The position numbers were made by a program, and so were the translations under genes. 64,000 nt of DNA from Burkholderia latens (GTDB lineage Bacteria; Pseudomonadota; Gammaproteobacteria; Burkholderiales; Burkholderiaceae): the NCBI RefSeq assembly GCF_902499045.1, contig NZ_CABVPL010000005.1, positions 173,601 to 237,600 of the forward strand. The letters run 5' to 3'. Position 1 is the stretch's first letter. Every line of letters starts with the position of its first letter. Below, piece after piece: positions 1-9,206 of the stretch. The notes beneath the pieces are model-generated. The model saw only the letters and a program-made list of their open reading frames with translations. It was not told where the DNA came from and did not search any database.

Positions 1-1
1 T

Positions 2-982
2 TTCTTCAGTGCCGTGCCCACGTTGTACGCGGCGCTGCTCGACGTGCCCGTCGGCGATCATGCGATCGACTCGCTCGAATACGGCTTGTGCGGCGCGGCG
101 CCAATGCCGGTCGAAGTATTGCGCGCGTTTCAGGAAAAGACCGGCATCCGCATTCTCGAAGGCTACGGCCTCACCGAGGCCACCTGCGTAAGCAGCGTCA
201 ATCCGCCACTCGGCGAGCGCCGCGCCGGATCGATCGGGCTGAGTTTGCCGCTGCAGGCAATGAAGGCCGTCGTGCTGGACGCCGCAGGCCGCTATCTGCG
301 CGACTGCACCGCCGACGAGGAAGGCTTGATCGTCGTCGCCGGGCCAAACGTATTCGCCGGTTATACCGATGCGACGCTGAACCAGCACCTGTGGATCGAT
401 CTCGGCGACGGCAGACGCTGGCTCGACACCGGCGACCTCGGCCGCCAGGATGCCGACGGCTACTTCTGGCTGACGGGCCGCAGGAAGGACCTGATCATCC
501 GAGGCGGCCACAACATCGATCCGGCGACCATCGAGCAGCCGCTGCATCGGCATCCGGCGGTGCAGCTCGCCGCAGCGATCGGCCGCCCCGACGCACACGC
601 GGGTGAACTGCCGGTGGCCTACGTCCAGCTCAAGCACGGTGCACGGGCCTCCGAGCAGGAGCTGGAGGCGTTCGCGCGGCAACACATCGCCGAGCGCGCC
701 GCGCAGCCAAGGCAGATTCGCATCGTCGATACGATTCCGCTCACCGGCGTCGGCAAGATCTTCAAGCCCGAACTCAAGCGCCGCGAAACCGGCGACGCAT
801 TGAGCGCCGCGCTCGCGGAAGGCGGCGTTGCCGGCGCATCGGTCGACGTCAGGACCGGCGGCTCGGGCGGCATGACGGTGGCGGTGACGCTGCGCGACGC
901 GCAATTCGAGGCCGCGGCGCACGCCGTACTCGGGCGTTATCCGTTCACTTTCACGGTCGACGTCGAGCCGCGGGCGGACTGA
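2..982 (+). CDS. Acyl-CoA synthetase (AMP-binding), 5' part outside window
   Basis: This is the C-terminal part of an ATP-dependent acyl-CoA (fatty acid-CoA) ligase of the adenylate-forming superfamily, which activates a carboxylic acid as acyl-AMP and then acyl-CoA. The reading frame is open from base 2, so the start lies to the left. Visible motifs are YGLTEAT near the beginning, the substrate and adenylate-binding core motif, then WLDTGDLG and GRRKDLIIRGGHNI. The C-terminal swivel domain ends in GVGKIFKPELKRR, whose first Lys is the expected catalytic residue. A tail of about 60 residues follows the usual end of the family. The acyl substrate cannot be told from the sequence. Cytoplasmic. 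Confidence 0.9.
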   Translation, partial: FFSAVPTLYAALLDVPVGDHAIDSLEYGLCGAAPMPVEVLRAFQEKTGIRILEGYGLTEATCVSSVNPPLGERRAGSIGLSLPLQAMKAVVLDAAGRYLRDCTADEEGLIVVAGPNVFAGYTDATLNQHLWIDLGDGRRWLDTGDLGRQDADGYFWLTGRRKDLIIRGGHNIDPATIEQPLHRHPAVQLAAAIGRPDAHAGELPVAYVQLKHGARASEQELEAFARQHIAERAAQPRQIRIVDTIPLTGVGKIFKPELKRRETGDALSAALAEGGVAGASVDVRTGGSGGMTVAVTLRDAQFEAAAHAVLGRYPFTFTVDVEPRAD

Positions 983-995
983 CGCGCACGGGGCA

Positions 996-1016
996 TGCCG
1001 GCCCTGCAGGCCGGCA
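996..1016. terminator. GC-rich hairpin after acyl-CoA synthetase gene
   Basis: A perfect 8-bp inverted repeat (TGCCGGCC / GGCCGGCA) with a 5-nt loop lies 14 bases after the stop codon of the acyl-CoA synthetase gene. No T-run follows, so it is only a possible transcription end or mRNA-stabilising hairpin. Confidence 0.35.
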
Positions 1017-1173
1017 GCCGCCGGATCGCCCTTGTCCGTGCGCGCGAAAAATACATCGTTGTACGAATTATTCAGATGAAACACGAGTCGATGTGCCGGC
1101 CATCCGCGCCTCGGTATGGGCGCGGCCCGGCTGTCGATCGCGAAACCTGTCCATCGGACAAACAGGAGGAGAC

Positions 1174-1920
1174 ATGTGGAACGGCAAACGTACGACCCGC
1201 GCACTCGGGATGGCGGTCGGTATCGGCATCGGAATCGCGTCGTTCGTCGACGACGCACACGCGCAGGCGGCGGGCAGCGTGTCGCTCGGCGTCGGATGGC
1301 TGCACATCATGCCGCAAAGCAGCTCCGGCGAGCTGTTCGTACAGAGCGTGGCCGGCGCGCCCGTGAATCGCGCACTGCCCGACACGGGCGGCCACGTGGG
1401 GACGTCCGATGCGCTCAGCCTCATGGCGGAATACCAGTTCACCGATCACGTGGGGATAGCGTTCCTGGCCGGCACGCCGTTCACCAGCGACATGATCGGC
1501 GACCGGTCGATGGCCCGCTTCGGCGTGATCGGTCAGGCGAAGCCGCTCGCACCGGTGCTCGCGCTGCGGTATCACTTTCTCGCCGCCGACGCCCGGTTCC
1601 GGCCGTTCGTCGGCCTGGGCGTGAATTACACGTGGTACACCGACACGCACATCACCAACAAGCAGTTTCTCGACGGCTCGTGCGGCCCGGGCTGCACGAC
1701 CCGATCGTCGCTGAGTGCGTCATGGAATCCGGCGTTCGAAGCCGGCTTCAATTTCGCGGTGAGCAAGCATCTCGGCGTCAACGTGTCGGCGATGTACATC
1801 CCGATGTCGACCACCCTGACCACCGACGCGAGAAGTGCGGCGGGAACACATGACGTGACGACACTGCGCCTGCATACGAATCCGCTCGTCACGCATCTGG
1901 ATCTCGTCTATTCGTTCTAG
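1174..1920 (+). CDS. ompW: OmpW-family outer membrane protein
   Basis: A 248-residue outer membrane beta-barrel of the OmpW family, a small eight-stranded channel thought to pass small hydrophobic molecules. The ATG at 1174 is chosen because a strong AGGAGGA ribosome binding site lies 5 bases upstream. The N-terminus is a signal peptide ending DDAHA, followed by mature QAAGSVSLG. Typical OmpW features are the VGWLHIMP start of strand 1, an internal FRPFVGLGVNYTWY segment and a C-terminal aromatic residue (LDLVYSF) for BAM recognition. It stands alone upstream of the broken tetR gene, which may once have controlled it. Confidence 0.92.
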   Translation: MWNGKRTTRALGMAVGIGIGIASFVDDAHAQAAGSVSLGVGWLHIMPQSSSGELFVQSVAGAPVNRALPDTGGHVGTSDALSLMAEYQFTDHVGIAFLAGTPFTSDMIGDRSMARFGVIGQAKPLAPVLALRYHFLAADARFRPFVGLGVNYTWYTDTHITNKQFLDGSCGPGCTTRSSLSASWNPAFEAGFNFAVSKHLGVNVSAMYIPMSTTLTTDARSAAGTHDVTTLRLHTNPLVTHLDLVYSF

Positions 1921-1984
1921 CCAGCGCGGTTCACCGGCTGTTTCGCGCGGCGCGACGGTGCGCCGCGCCAGTCACGACCACCGC

Positions 1985-2567
1985 ATGGACGACACACACG
2001 GCATGAAGCCCGCCCGCCTTACCCGGCCCCCAACGCCGGCTCGACACGCGCGAGCGTCTCATCGCCGCCGCGCGCGACTGCTTCATCGCGCGAGGCTTCA
2101 CCGATACGACCGTCGAGCATATCGTCCAGCGTGCAGGCTACACGCGCGGCGTGTTCTATGCGAACTTCGGGCACAAGCGCGAACTGCTGATCGAAATCCT
2201 GCACCGCGACCGCCCGCAACTGCTGGCCACGATGCGGCCGGGCGCGCACGAGCTGTGGAGTTGCCGCGCCGCCCACGACGCGGACATTGCAGCCAAATGG
2301 AAAAGTTTCCCGCTGTGGGTCGAAGTGCACCTGCACCCGCTGCGCGATGCCGCGTTACGCGAGATCGTCGACGGGCTGCACGCGCAGCCGGTGCCGCGGG
2401 CAACGGCAAGCGGCGCGCCGGACGCCCCGCAGCAGCACATGCCGTCGTCGGGCGAATGGGCGGCACGGCTCGGCATCGCGCTGCTGGCTGCCGGTGCGCA
2501 GCACCGCGACGAGCCGGCGCAGGACACGGCGCTCGCCGCGCCGTCAACGCGGGCACCTGGGCTGTGA
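1985..2567 (+). pseudogene. TetR-family regulator, frameshifted at a C-run
   Basis: Two overlapping frames together encode one TetR repressor of about 190 residues. The N-terminus (ATG at 1985 or 2003) reads MKPARLTR in one frame. The helix-turn-helix (DTRERLIAAARDCFIARGF, then TVEHIVQRAGYTRGVFYANF) is in another, with no start codon between a stop at 2004 and the HTH. The frames meet at a run of five C residues at 2027-2031. Removing one C restores MKPARLTRPQRRLDTRERL. The gene is therefore off by a 1-base insertion, caused by mutation, slippage or sequencing error. The C-terminal ligand domain (to 2567) is intact. It lies just downstream of ompW on the same strand. Confidence 0.8.
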
Positions 2568-2697
2568 ATCCAGCCGTGCCCGGTTCATTCTGCCCGGTGT
2601 TGACGTCGTCGCTCGAGCGCACGTGCGTGATGGTGCCGGCCTGAAAACCGTACAGCTTCACGGAAGCGCCGCCCTCGAATTGCGCGGCAGCCCAGCA

Positions 2698-3699
2698 TCA
2701 CTCCGTTTCGCCGTGCATCGTCGCGGCGACGGCATTGCGCAGCACGTCCGCGAGCTTCTGGTTCTCGTCGATGCGGGCCTGCTCGATTGCAACGTCCTTG
2801 TCGTTGCCGGTGCGCCGCGCCCATTCCTGGCGCTCCCGCGCGAAGATCATGCGTTCGTGAACGGCCCGGATCGCCGCCCATATCGCGTCTTCCGCTTTCC
2901 GGGCTTCCGCGTCGTCCAGCGAAAGCGACGAAAACGCGTGGCCGGTGTGGCACCGATATCGCAAAGGATGATCGTCGCGCATCCGCCACAGCACGCCGTT
3001 GCAACTCGGGCACGTGAGCGCGGTACGTTCGCCGACCGCATCGAGAAGCTGGGGCATCGCGAGGCCGCGCTCGGCAATCCGGGCCTCGCCGTCCAGGTCA
3101 CGCAACTCCGCCATTTTCGCCTTCTCCTTCACTCGAGCGCCGTGGACCGCTGCATGAACGATCCGCGGCAGTTCGTCGGCCCGCGCGATTGCATCGGCCC
3201 CCGCCGCGGCAAGCGCGCTGCGCGGCATCGACGGCGCCTCGCACTCGTCCGGGTCCTGAACGATCCCGTAGCCGTTGCGCGCGCGGATCGCGGCCAGCCC
3301 GGCCGAGCCGTCATCGAGATCGCCGCTGAGCACCACGCCGACCGCCCCTGAGCCGTATTCCCGTGCCACCGACCGGAATAGCGGATCGGCAGCCGGGCGC
3401 GTGTAATTTTCGGCGGCGGTGTCGAGCAGGCCGAACCGGCCGGCACGCAAGACAAGGTGCCGATCCGGCGGCGCAACGTAAATCTGCCCGGCTTCCGGCA
3501 GTTCGCCATGGACGGCCTCGCTTGCATTCAGCGTGCCCCATTGTGTCAGCAGCTCCGGCAGCATCGTCCGATGCCGACCAATGTGCTGAACGATGCAAAT
3601 CGGCACCGGCAGGTCCGCGCCCAACCCTGCCACCAATGTCCGGAGTACCGGCAGGCCGCCGCGGGACGACGCGATGACGACGATATCTCGATGGTCCAT
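2698..3699 (-). CDS. cheB: CheB-type protein-glutamate methylesterase (stand-alone)
   Basis: A 333-residue CheB methylesterase/deamidase domain protein without an N-terminal receiver. The catalytic triad is visible as Ser in IASSRGG (near residue 12), His in VQHIGRH (near 40) and Asp in GVVLSGDLDDG (near 130). After the esterase domain comes a zinc-ribbon-like segment (TCPSCNGVLW then YRCHTGHAF) and a helical tail rich in Arg, Glu and Lys. The start at 3699 follows a near-consensus AAAGGAGGT site. It lies 66 bp downstream of the large CheB-CheR fusion gene on the same strand, so the two probably form an operon. No chemoreceptor or flagellar genes are nearby, so its role is probably in a non-motility signalling pathway. 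Confidence 0.88.
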   Translation of the reverse strand: MDHRDIVVIASSRGGLPVLRTLVAGLGADLPVPICIVQHIGRHRTMLPELLTQWGTLNASEAVHGELPEAGQIYVAPPDRHLVLRAGRFGLLDTAAENYTRPAADPLFRSVAREYGSGAVGVVLSGDLDDGSAGLAAIRARNGYGIVQDPDECEAPSMPRSALAAAGADAIARADELPRIVHAAVHGARVKEKAKMAELRDLDGEARIAERGLAMPQLLDAVGERTALTCPSCNGVLWRMRDDHPLRYRCHTGHAFSSLSLDDAEARKAEDAIWAAIRAVHERMIFARERQEWARRTGNDKDVAIEQARIDENQKLADVLRNAVAATMHGETE

Positions 3700-3765
3700 G
3701 GCACCTCCTTTACGAACAAGGTCGCAAGGTTGGTGCCCGCCGCTCCGTTCAGGCCCCCGCCTCCG

Positions 3766-6700
3766 TCACCGCGCGCCGCCCAATGCCGCAAGCAGCAAAC
3801 CGAAATCGAGCGGCTTCGCGAGATGCGTGTCGAAGCCGGCGTCGGCAGCGGCCTGCACGTCGTCGTGGCGATTACGGCCGGTCAGCGCAACCGACTTGAC
3901 GCCGGCCCAGCGCGGTTCGGCCTTGATCCGCCGAATCAGCTCGTAACCGTCCATGTCGGGAAGCCCGATGTCGGACACGACGGCGTCCACCGGCGCATCC
4001 GGCAGCAACTTCAACGCCGCGGCGCCGCTTTCCGCGGCCACGACTTCCGCCCCCGCCAGCTCCAGCAGCATTCGCAGCGACAGCGCCGTCTCCGAATCGT
4101 CCTCGACGAGCAGCACGCGCAGGCCGGCGATACTCCCGTCCGCGACGTCGCCGCCGCCCGACACCGCCCGCTCGTCGGCCACGGCGGGCAGCCATACGGT
4201 CATCGTCGTGCCGCGGCCCGGACCGTCCGACGCCGCCTCGATCCGGCCGCCGTGCATGTCGACGAGTTGCCGCACCAGCGCGAGCCCGATCCCGAGACCG
4301 CCGCGGGTCCGGTCGCGCGGCGACTGCCGGAACATGTCGAACACGTGCGGGAGCGTGTCGCCGTCGATGCCCTGGCCGTCGTCAATCACGTCGACGCGCA
4401 GCATCCGCCCTTCATGCGCGAGCCGCACGACGATCTGCCCGTGCGCCTGCGTGAACTTAAGCGCGTTGGACATCAGGTTCCAGAAAATCTGCTCGCAGCG
4501 CACCGGATCGGCGAGCGCGATGGCCGGTTCGGCCGGCAGCTCCGTTTTCAGCGTCAGTCCGCGCGCATGCGCGTCGGCCTCGCACGTATCGGCAATCGTA
4601 CGCAACACGGCCGTCAGGTCGACGCGCGACACGTCGAGCGCAAGCTTGCCGGTCTGGATCCGCGACAGGTCGAGCAGGTCGTCGATGATCTGCGCCTGCG
4701 CGCGCACGGCCTGCCGAATCGAATCGGCGGCTTCGCGCACGGCCGGGATGTCGCGCGTCTCGGGCAGGCGCGGCAGCATTTCGGATTTGACGCCGATCAG
4801 GTTCAACGGATGCCGCAACTCGTGCGACAGCACCGCGATGAACTCGTCCTTCAACTGGCTCGAGCTCAGCGCCTGCTCGCGTGCGGCCTGCTCGCGCGCG
4901 AGCGCTTCGCGGTTCGCATCCTCGGCCTGCTTGCGTTGCGTCAGGTCGCGCACGATTTTCGCGAACCCGTTGAACGACGTATCCGAAATCGGCGTGACCA
5001 CGCCGCTGCAGAAGATGCGGCGCCCGTCCTTGGTGCGGTGCCAGCGTTCGTCGTCCGCGCGCCCTTCGCGGGTCGCGACGTCGCGCTCGCGCGCCGGCAC
5101 GAGCGCCTGCCGGTCGTTCGGCTCGTAGATCAGCTCCACGTCCTGGCCGATCATCTCTTCTTCCGTATAGCCGAAGATGCGCTCCGCACCGGCGTTCCAG
5201 CTGACGATCGAGCCGCGACTGTCCTGGATGATGATCGCGTAGTCCTTGGTCGACTGCGCGACGAGCCGCAGCCGCTGCTCGCCGGCGCGCGCCGCCTCTT
5301 CCGCGTGATGCCGGTCCGTGATGTCGATCAGCGTGATCACGGCGCCGTCGATGTGGTCGTCCGCGGTGCGATAAGGCAGCAGGCGCATCAGATACCACCG
5401 GCCGGCCTCGCTTTCGATCTCGCGTTCGATCAGGCGCAACGACTGGAACGACTGCCGGACATCGTCCGCGAGCGTCGGATAGCGCAGCGCGTGCGTGATG
5501 TGGAACAGCGAGCGTCCGAGGTCCGTATCGATCAGGTTGAAGATTGCCGTCGCATTCGGCGTGAACCGCTTGACGCGGATTTCCTTGTCGACGAACACGG
5601 TCGCGATTTCGCTCGACGCGATGATGTTGTGCAGGTCGTCGTTCGCCTTCGCCGTGTCCTCGATCCGCGCCTGCATTTCGGCGTTGGCTGTGGTCAGCTC
5701 CTCGTTGACCGACTGCAGCTCTTCCTTGCTGCTCTCCAGTTCCTCGCTCGTGGAGCGCAGTTCCTCGTTGATCGCCTGCAGTTCCTCGTTCGACGCCTTC
5801 AGCTCCTCGACCGACGTCTCGTACTGCTCGATGATCGTCGCCAGCTGCTCGCGGCTGTGCTGCAGCTCCTGTTCGAGCTGCGCGAGAACCGGATCCTGTC
5901 CGGTCGCCTCCGCCTGATCCTCCTCGGTCATGCGGCCGGCCACCTCGTCGAACACGATCAGCAGGAATTCCGCGTTTGCGACCTTGTCGTGAAACGGCCT
6001 GACCGTCATGTTGATCCACGACACGCGTTCCTCGTGCGTCCACTTGACGCGACGCGCCTCGACGCTCGTTCCCGTCTGCAGCGCGCGGAAAATGGCCGTG
6101 CGCAGATCCAGCCGCAGGTCGGGCAGCACCAGCGTCATGATGTTGCTCGACAGCTCGCCGCCGACATGTCGCAGGAATCGGCCTGCGTTGTCCGACAAAT
6201 GAACGACGTTCGATTCCTTGTCGATGATGACGCTCGGCGGCGAATACGTTTCCAGCGCGCGCTGGTGAAGCTCCGAATAGGAGAAGTTGCGCTGCGCGGG
6301 GCTGGCCGGTATCCGCATCGGCGGTTGCGGCGCGGCGCGCTCGTCCGTGCCGCCGGTTTCGACCTGGAACAGCGGCGGGAAACCCGTGGCCGGCTTCACG
6401 CGGTGCGTGACGACGCGCGCCTGGTAGACCCGGCGCTTCTTGTCGACGACCGTAAACAGATCGTCAGCCGCGTCGGCCGATTCCGCGGTGCCGAGGAACA
6501 GGTAGCCGTTCGGGCGCAGCGCGAAATGGAACAGTTCGAGGATTTGCCGCTGCACCGCGCGCTCCAGATAAATCAGCACGTTGCGGCATGAAATCAGGTC
6601 GAGATGCGAGAACGGCGGGTCGCGCAGCAAGCTGTGCGCGGCGAACAGAATGCGCTCGCGCACGGCCTTCGTGATCACGTAGTGCGCGCCCTCGCGCGTG

Positions 6701-7908
6701 AAGTAGCGTTGCAGCAGCGGCGCGGGAACGTCGCTTGCGATCGACAACGGGTACGAGCCCGTGCGCGCCCGGACGATCGCCGCTTCGTCGATATCGGTCG
6801 CGAATACCTGGATCGCCTGGCTCGACATCGCCGCCTCGCGCGCCCGCGCCAGCAACAGCGAAATCGAGTACGCCTCTTCGCCGGTCGCGCATCCGGCCAC
6901 CCACACACGCACCTGCTCCTCCGCGGATTCCGGCGCGAACAACCGGGCGATCACTTCGCGTTCGAGGAAGTCGAAGGCCTCGCGATCGCGGAAGAACTGC
7001 GTGACGCCGATCAGCATGTCGGCCAGCAACGCGTTCGCTTCGTCCGGCGCGGTGCGCAGGAAATCGCGGTACGACAGCAGGTCGCGCTGGCCGTTCACCT
7101 GCATGCGCCGCTCGATGCGACGCAGTACCGTCGCGCGCTTGTAGAGCCGGAAGTCGTGACCGGTGCGGACCCGCAGATGCATCAGGATGTCCGACAGCGC
7201 TCGTTCGGGATCGTTGGCGCCCGGCCGGTCCATGTTCTGATGCATGTGCGCCAGTTCGAGGCTCTGCTGTTCGATACGCCGCGCGTTCGCCCACAGGTCC
7301 AGCAGCTTCTGCGGCATGTCGGCGGCCGGCAGCACGATATCGACGTGAGCGGTCGAGATCGCGTGCTGCGGCATCTCCGCGTATTCGGCGTCGTCCGGCG
7401 TCTGCGCGAGCGTGATGCCGCCTGCCTCCTTGATGCGGCTCAGGCCGGCCGCGCCGTCCGAACCGGTGCCGGACAACACGACGCCGATCGCCCGCACATC
7501 ATGGGCGTCTGCCAGCGTCCGGAAAAAGTGGTCGATCGCGACCGGCGCACCCGCGTGCGATTCTTGCGCGCTGCAGCGCAGGCAGCTGTCGGACATCTCG
7601 AGCTGCATGCCGGGCGCGATCACGTAGATATGGTTTTTCTCGATCGGCACCGTGCCCATCACCTGCTGTACCGGCATGCCGGTTACACGCTGCAGGACGG
7701 CGTCCATGTGGCTGACCTGCTCCGGCGCGAGATGCACAATGACGACGAACGCCATGTCCATGTCGGTCGGCGCGCTCTCGAAGAAGGTCTGCAAGGCCGT
7801 CGTGCCGCCCGCGGATGCGCCGATGCCCACGACCGGAAACTGCAGATCGCTCTTCAACGTGGTGGACGAGGGAGGCCGCTCCTGCTGCGTAGGCTCTTGC
7901 CGTGCCAT
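3766..7908 (-). CDS. CheB-CheR-PAS-PAS-histidine kinase-receiver fusion
   Basis: A 1380-residue hybrid signalling protein. In order: a CheB methylesterase domain (Ser32 in GIGASAGG, His59 in VIVHLAP, Asp151 in LSGTGSDG); a CheR methyltransferase domain (about 235-500, SAM motif VAGCATGEEAYS near 335); a long Glu/Leu-rich coiled coil (about 660-755); two PAS domains (about 757-860 and 870-985); a histidine kinase with H-box LSHELRHPL near residue 1028; an HATPase with DDGQGID and GGLGIGLALVR; and a C-terminal receiver with phospho-acceptor Asp in VVSDIGLPDMDG near 1312. The start follows AGGAGAAAATCA. All catalytic residues appear present. The signal sensed is unknown; stress or nutrient signalling is inferred from related fusions. 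Confidence 0.93.
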   Translation of the reverse strand: MARQEPTQQERPPSSTTLKSDLQFPVVGIGASAGGTTALQTFFESAPTDMDMAFVVIVHLAPEQVSHMDAVLQRVTGMPVQQVMGTVPIEKNHIYVIAPGMQLEMSDSCLRCSAQESHAGAPVAIDHFFRTLADAHDVRAIGVVLSGTGSDGAAGLSRIKEAGGITLAQTPDDAEYAEMPQHAISTAHVDIVLPAADMPQKLLDLWANARRIEQQSLELAHMHQNMDRPGANDPERALSDILMHLRVRTGHDFRLYKRATVLRRIERRMQVNGQRDLLSYRDFLRTAPDEANALLADMLIGVTQFFRDREAFDFLEREVIARLFAPESAEEQVRVWVAGCATGEEAYSISLLLARAREAAMSSQAIQVFATDIDEAAIVRARTGSYPLSIASDVPAPLLQRYFTREGAHYVITKAVRERILFAAHSLLRDPPFSHLDLISCRNVLIYLERAVQRQILELFHFALRPNGYLFLGTAESADAADDLFTVVDKKRRVYQARVVTHRVKPATGFPPLFQVETGGTDERAAPQPPMRIPASPAQRNFSYSELHQRALETYSPPSVIIDKESNVVHLSDNAGRFLRHVGGELSSNIMTLVLPDLRLDLRTAIFRALQTGTSVEARRVKWTHEERVSWINMTVRPFHDKVANAEFLLIVFDEVAGRMTEEDQAEATGQDPVLAQLEQELQHSREQLATIIEQYETSVEELKASNEELQAINEELRSTSEELESSKEELQSVNEELTTANAEMQARIEDTAKANDDLHNIIASSEIATVFVDKEIRVKRFTPNATAIFNLIDTDLGRSLFHITHALRYPTLADDVRQSFQSLRLIEREIESEAGRWYLMRLLPYRTADDHIDGAVITLIDITDRHHAEEAARAGEQRLRLVAQSTKDYAIIIQDSRGSIVSWNAGAERIFGYTEEEMIGQDVELIYEPNDRQALVPARERDVATREGRADDERWHRTKDGRRIFCSGVVTPISDTSFNGFAKIVRDLTQRKQAEDANREALAREQAAREQALSSSQLKDEFIAVLSHELRHPLNLIGVKSEMLPRLPETRDIPAVREAADSIRQAVRAQAQIIDDLLDLSRIQTGKLALDVSRVDLTAVLRTIADTCEADAHARGLTLKTELPAEPAIALADPVRCEQIFWNLMSNALKFTQAHGQIVVRLAHEGRMLRVDVIDDGQGIDGDTLPHVFDMFRQSPRDRTRGGLGIGLALVRQLVDMHGGRIEAASDGPGRGTTMTVWLPAVADERAVSGGGDVADGSIAGLRVLLVEDDSETALSLRMLLELAGAEVVAAESGAAALKLLPDAPVDAVVSDIGLPDMDGYELIRRIKAEPRWAGVKSVALTGRNRHDDVQAAADAGFDTHLAKPLDFGLLLAALGGAR

Positions 7909-8343
7909 TGATTTTCTCCTGAGTGTCTGGCGGGACGTCGTCTGTCGGGCGCCGGGCGGTGGCGCGTCGCAGCGGCCGGCGGCGCGTCCGTCGCGAGCCG
8001 GGCCGGTTCTTGGTCGTGCACTGTATCAAGGGTGACGGCCGTTCGGCGTGGCCGGTCGCATCCGTCATTTCGCGGGCATCTCGCGAACGGCGCCACGTCG
8101 GCACCGTCGCTGAAGCCGCGGTGGCTCGATCGTCCCTCCCTGGATACAGCCGGCTCGAGATCCCGCTCGCGATACCGTTCCTGTGCGCTGGTGCGCATTG
8201 TACGCGGTGGCAGGCAGCAATCCGAGCGATGCACGCCGTTCTTCTGTTGTACTCCGGCGCGCGCCCGGATGCATACCGGAAACACGTGGGGACATACCGG
8301 GCGCCCGCCATCTTCGCGCCCTTCCCGACTCGCCAACCATCAC
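7909..8343. other. Gene-free stretch upstream of the CheB-CheR fusion
   Basis: This 435-bp stretch lies between the start of the fusion kinase gene and the IS remnant. It has no convincing coding frame with family resemblance. It must contain the promoter of the minus-strand signalling operon, but no clear -35/-10 pair was recognised. Confidence 0.5.
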
Positions 8344-8344
8344 G

Positions 8345-8552
8345 ATTCCATCGAAGCAATCGATGACCGGCGACAGATAGACTTTACCGGCCGAAATCTG
8401 GAACTCGGTGATGTCTGTGAGCCACTTTTCATTCGGCGCTGCAGCCCGGAAGTCCCGGTTGACAAGGTTCTCTGGAGCCGGACCTATTTCTCCGGCGTAG
8501 GGCCGTATCGACGTCGCCTCGTTGTAGCTGCGCTTAGCTGTTCCTGCTTCAT
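8345..8552 (-). mobile_element. IS3-family transposase (OrfB) internal fragment
   Basis: A remnant of the integrase-like transposase of an IS3-family element. On the minus strand it reads MKQEQL, then RRRRY, then in a shifted frame PYAGEIGPAPENL, NRDFRAAAPNEKWLTDITEF and GKVYLSPVIDCFDG. WLTDITEF carries the first Asp of the DDE triad. Similarity stops after VIDCFDG at about 8345, so the second Asp and the Glu are missing. A 1-base frameshift lies near 8500. No terminal inverted repeats were found. The left break joins directly to the truncated inositol dehydrogenase gene, so this is a dead scar marking a deletion or rearrangement. Confidence 0.8.
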
Positions 8553-9125
8553 CGCATGCAGCGTCTGCGCGTCGTCCCCGAGGATCCAGCGGAACACGTC
8601 GAAGTCGTGGATCAGCATGTCCTTGAAGATACCGCCCGAACTGCGGATATAGTCGACGGGCGGTGCGCCGGGGTCGCGGCTCGTGACGATCAGCATTTCC
8701 GGCGTCCCGATGTCGCCGCGCTCGACGCGCGCCTTCAGCTCGGCGAAGGTCGGATCGAAGCGGCGCTGGAAGCCGATCATGCAGGTCACGCCGCGGCGGC
8801 GCACGACCTCCGCGCATTCGCGTGAGCGCTCGACGGTCAGGTCGACCGGCTTCTCGCAGAACACGGCCTTGCCCGCGTTCGCCGCCGCGACGATCAGGTC
8901 CGCGTGCGTATCGGTGCTCGAAGCGATCACGACCGCCTTGACGGCCGCGTCGCCGAGCGCGCGCTCGATATCGGCGACTTGCGCACCGTGCACGTTCGCG
9001 AGCGCGTCGGCAGACGGCGCATGGCGGTCAATCACGTACTTGAGTTTCGCGCCGGGGTGCCGCGCGAGATTCGCCGCGTGGATCTTCCCGATTCTTCCCG
9101 CACCAAACAAAGCAAATTCGATCAT
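8550..9125 (-). pseudogene. iolG: Inositol 2-dehydrogenase (Gfo/Idh/MocA), 3' end lost
   Basis: The N-terminal part (about 190 residues) of a myo-inositol 2-dehydrogenase, an NAD-dependent enzyme oxidising myo-inositol to scyllo-inosose. The Rossmann fold starts MIEFALFGAGRIGKIHAANL. The CEKPVDL motif with the catalytic Lys and the GFQRRFDP motif follow. The start at 9125 has an AAGGAG site; an upstream in-frame extension lacks one. After GDDAQTLHAM the frame enters the IS3-family remnant and stops at 8484. The family is normally about 330 residues, so a large part of the C-terminal domain, including part of the substrate pocket, is gone and the enzyme is probably inactive. It is the last gene of the minus-strand operon with the two isomerase-like genes. 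Confidence 0.88.
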
Positions 9126-9206
9126 GCCGTTCTCCTTGATTCCGTGGTGTTCCGACTGCGGGGCACGCACCTTTCGCACCGACAATCCGTGCCGCCGCGA
9201 CGACGC

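Noticed and set aside
1151-1172. TGTCCATCGGACA before ompW as a second site of the RutR-like regulator
   Set aside because: The arms match but the spacer is 3 bp rather than 4, and the motif overlaps the ribosome binding site region by chance. It is far from the pyrimidine locus.
3457-6591. A 1044-residue open frame on the plus strand
   Set aside because: It is antisense to the cheB and kinase genes. It is rich in Arg, His and Gln with no domain pattern, the usual mirror of high-G+C coding DNA.
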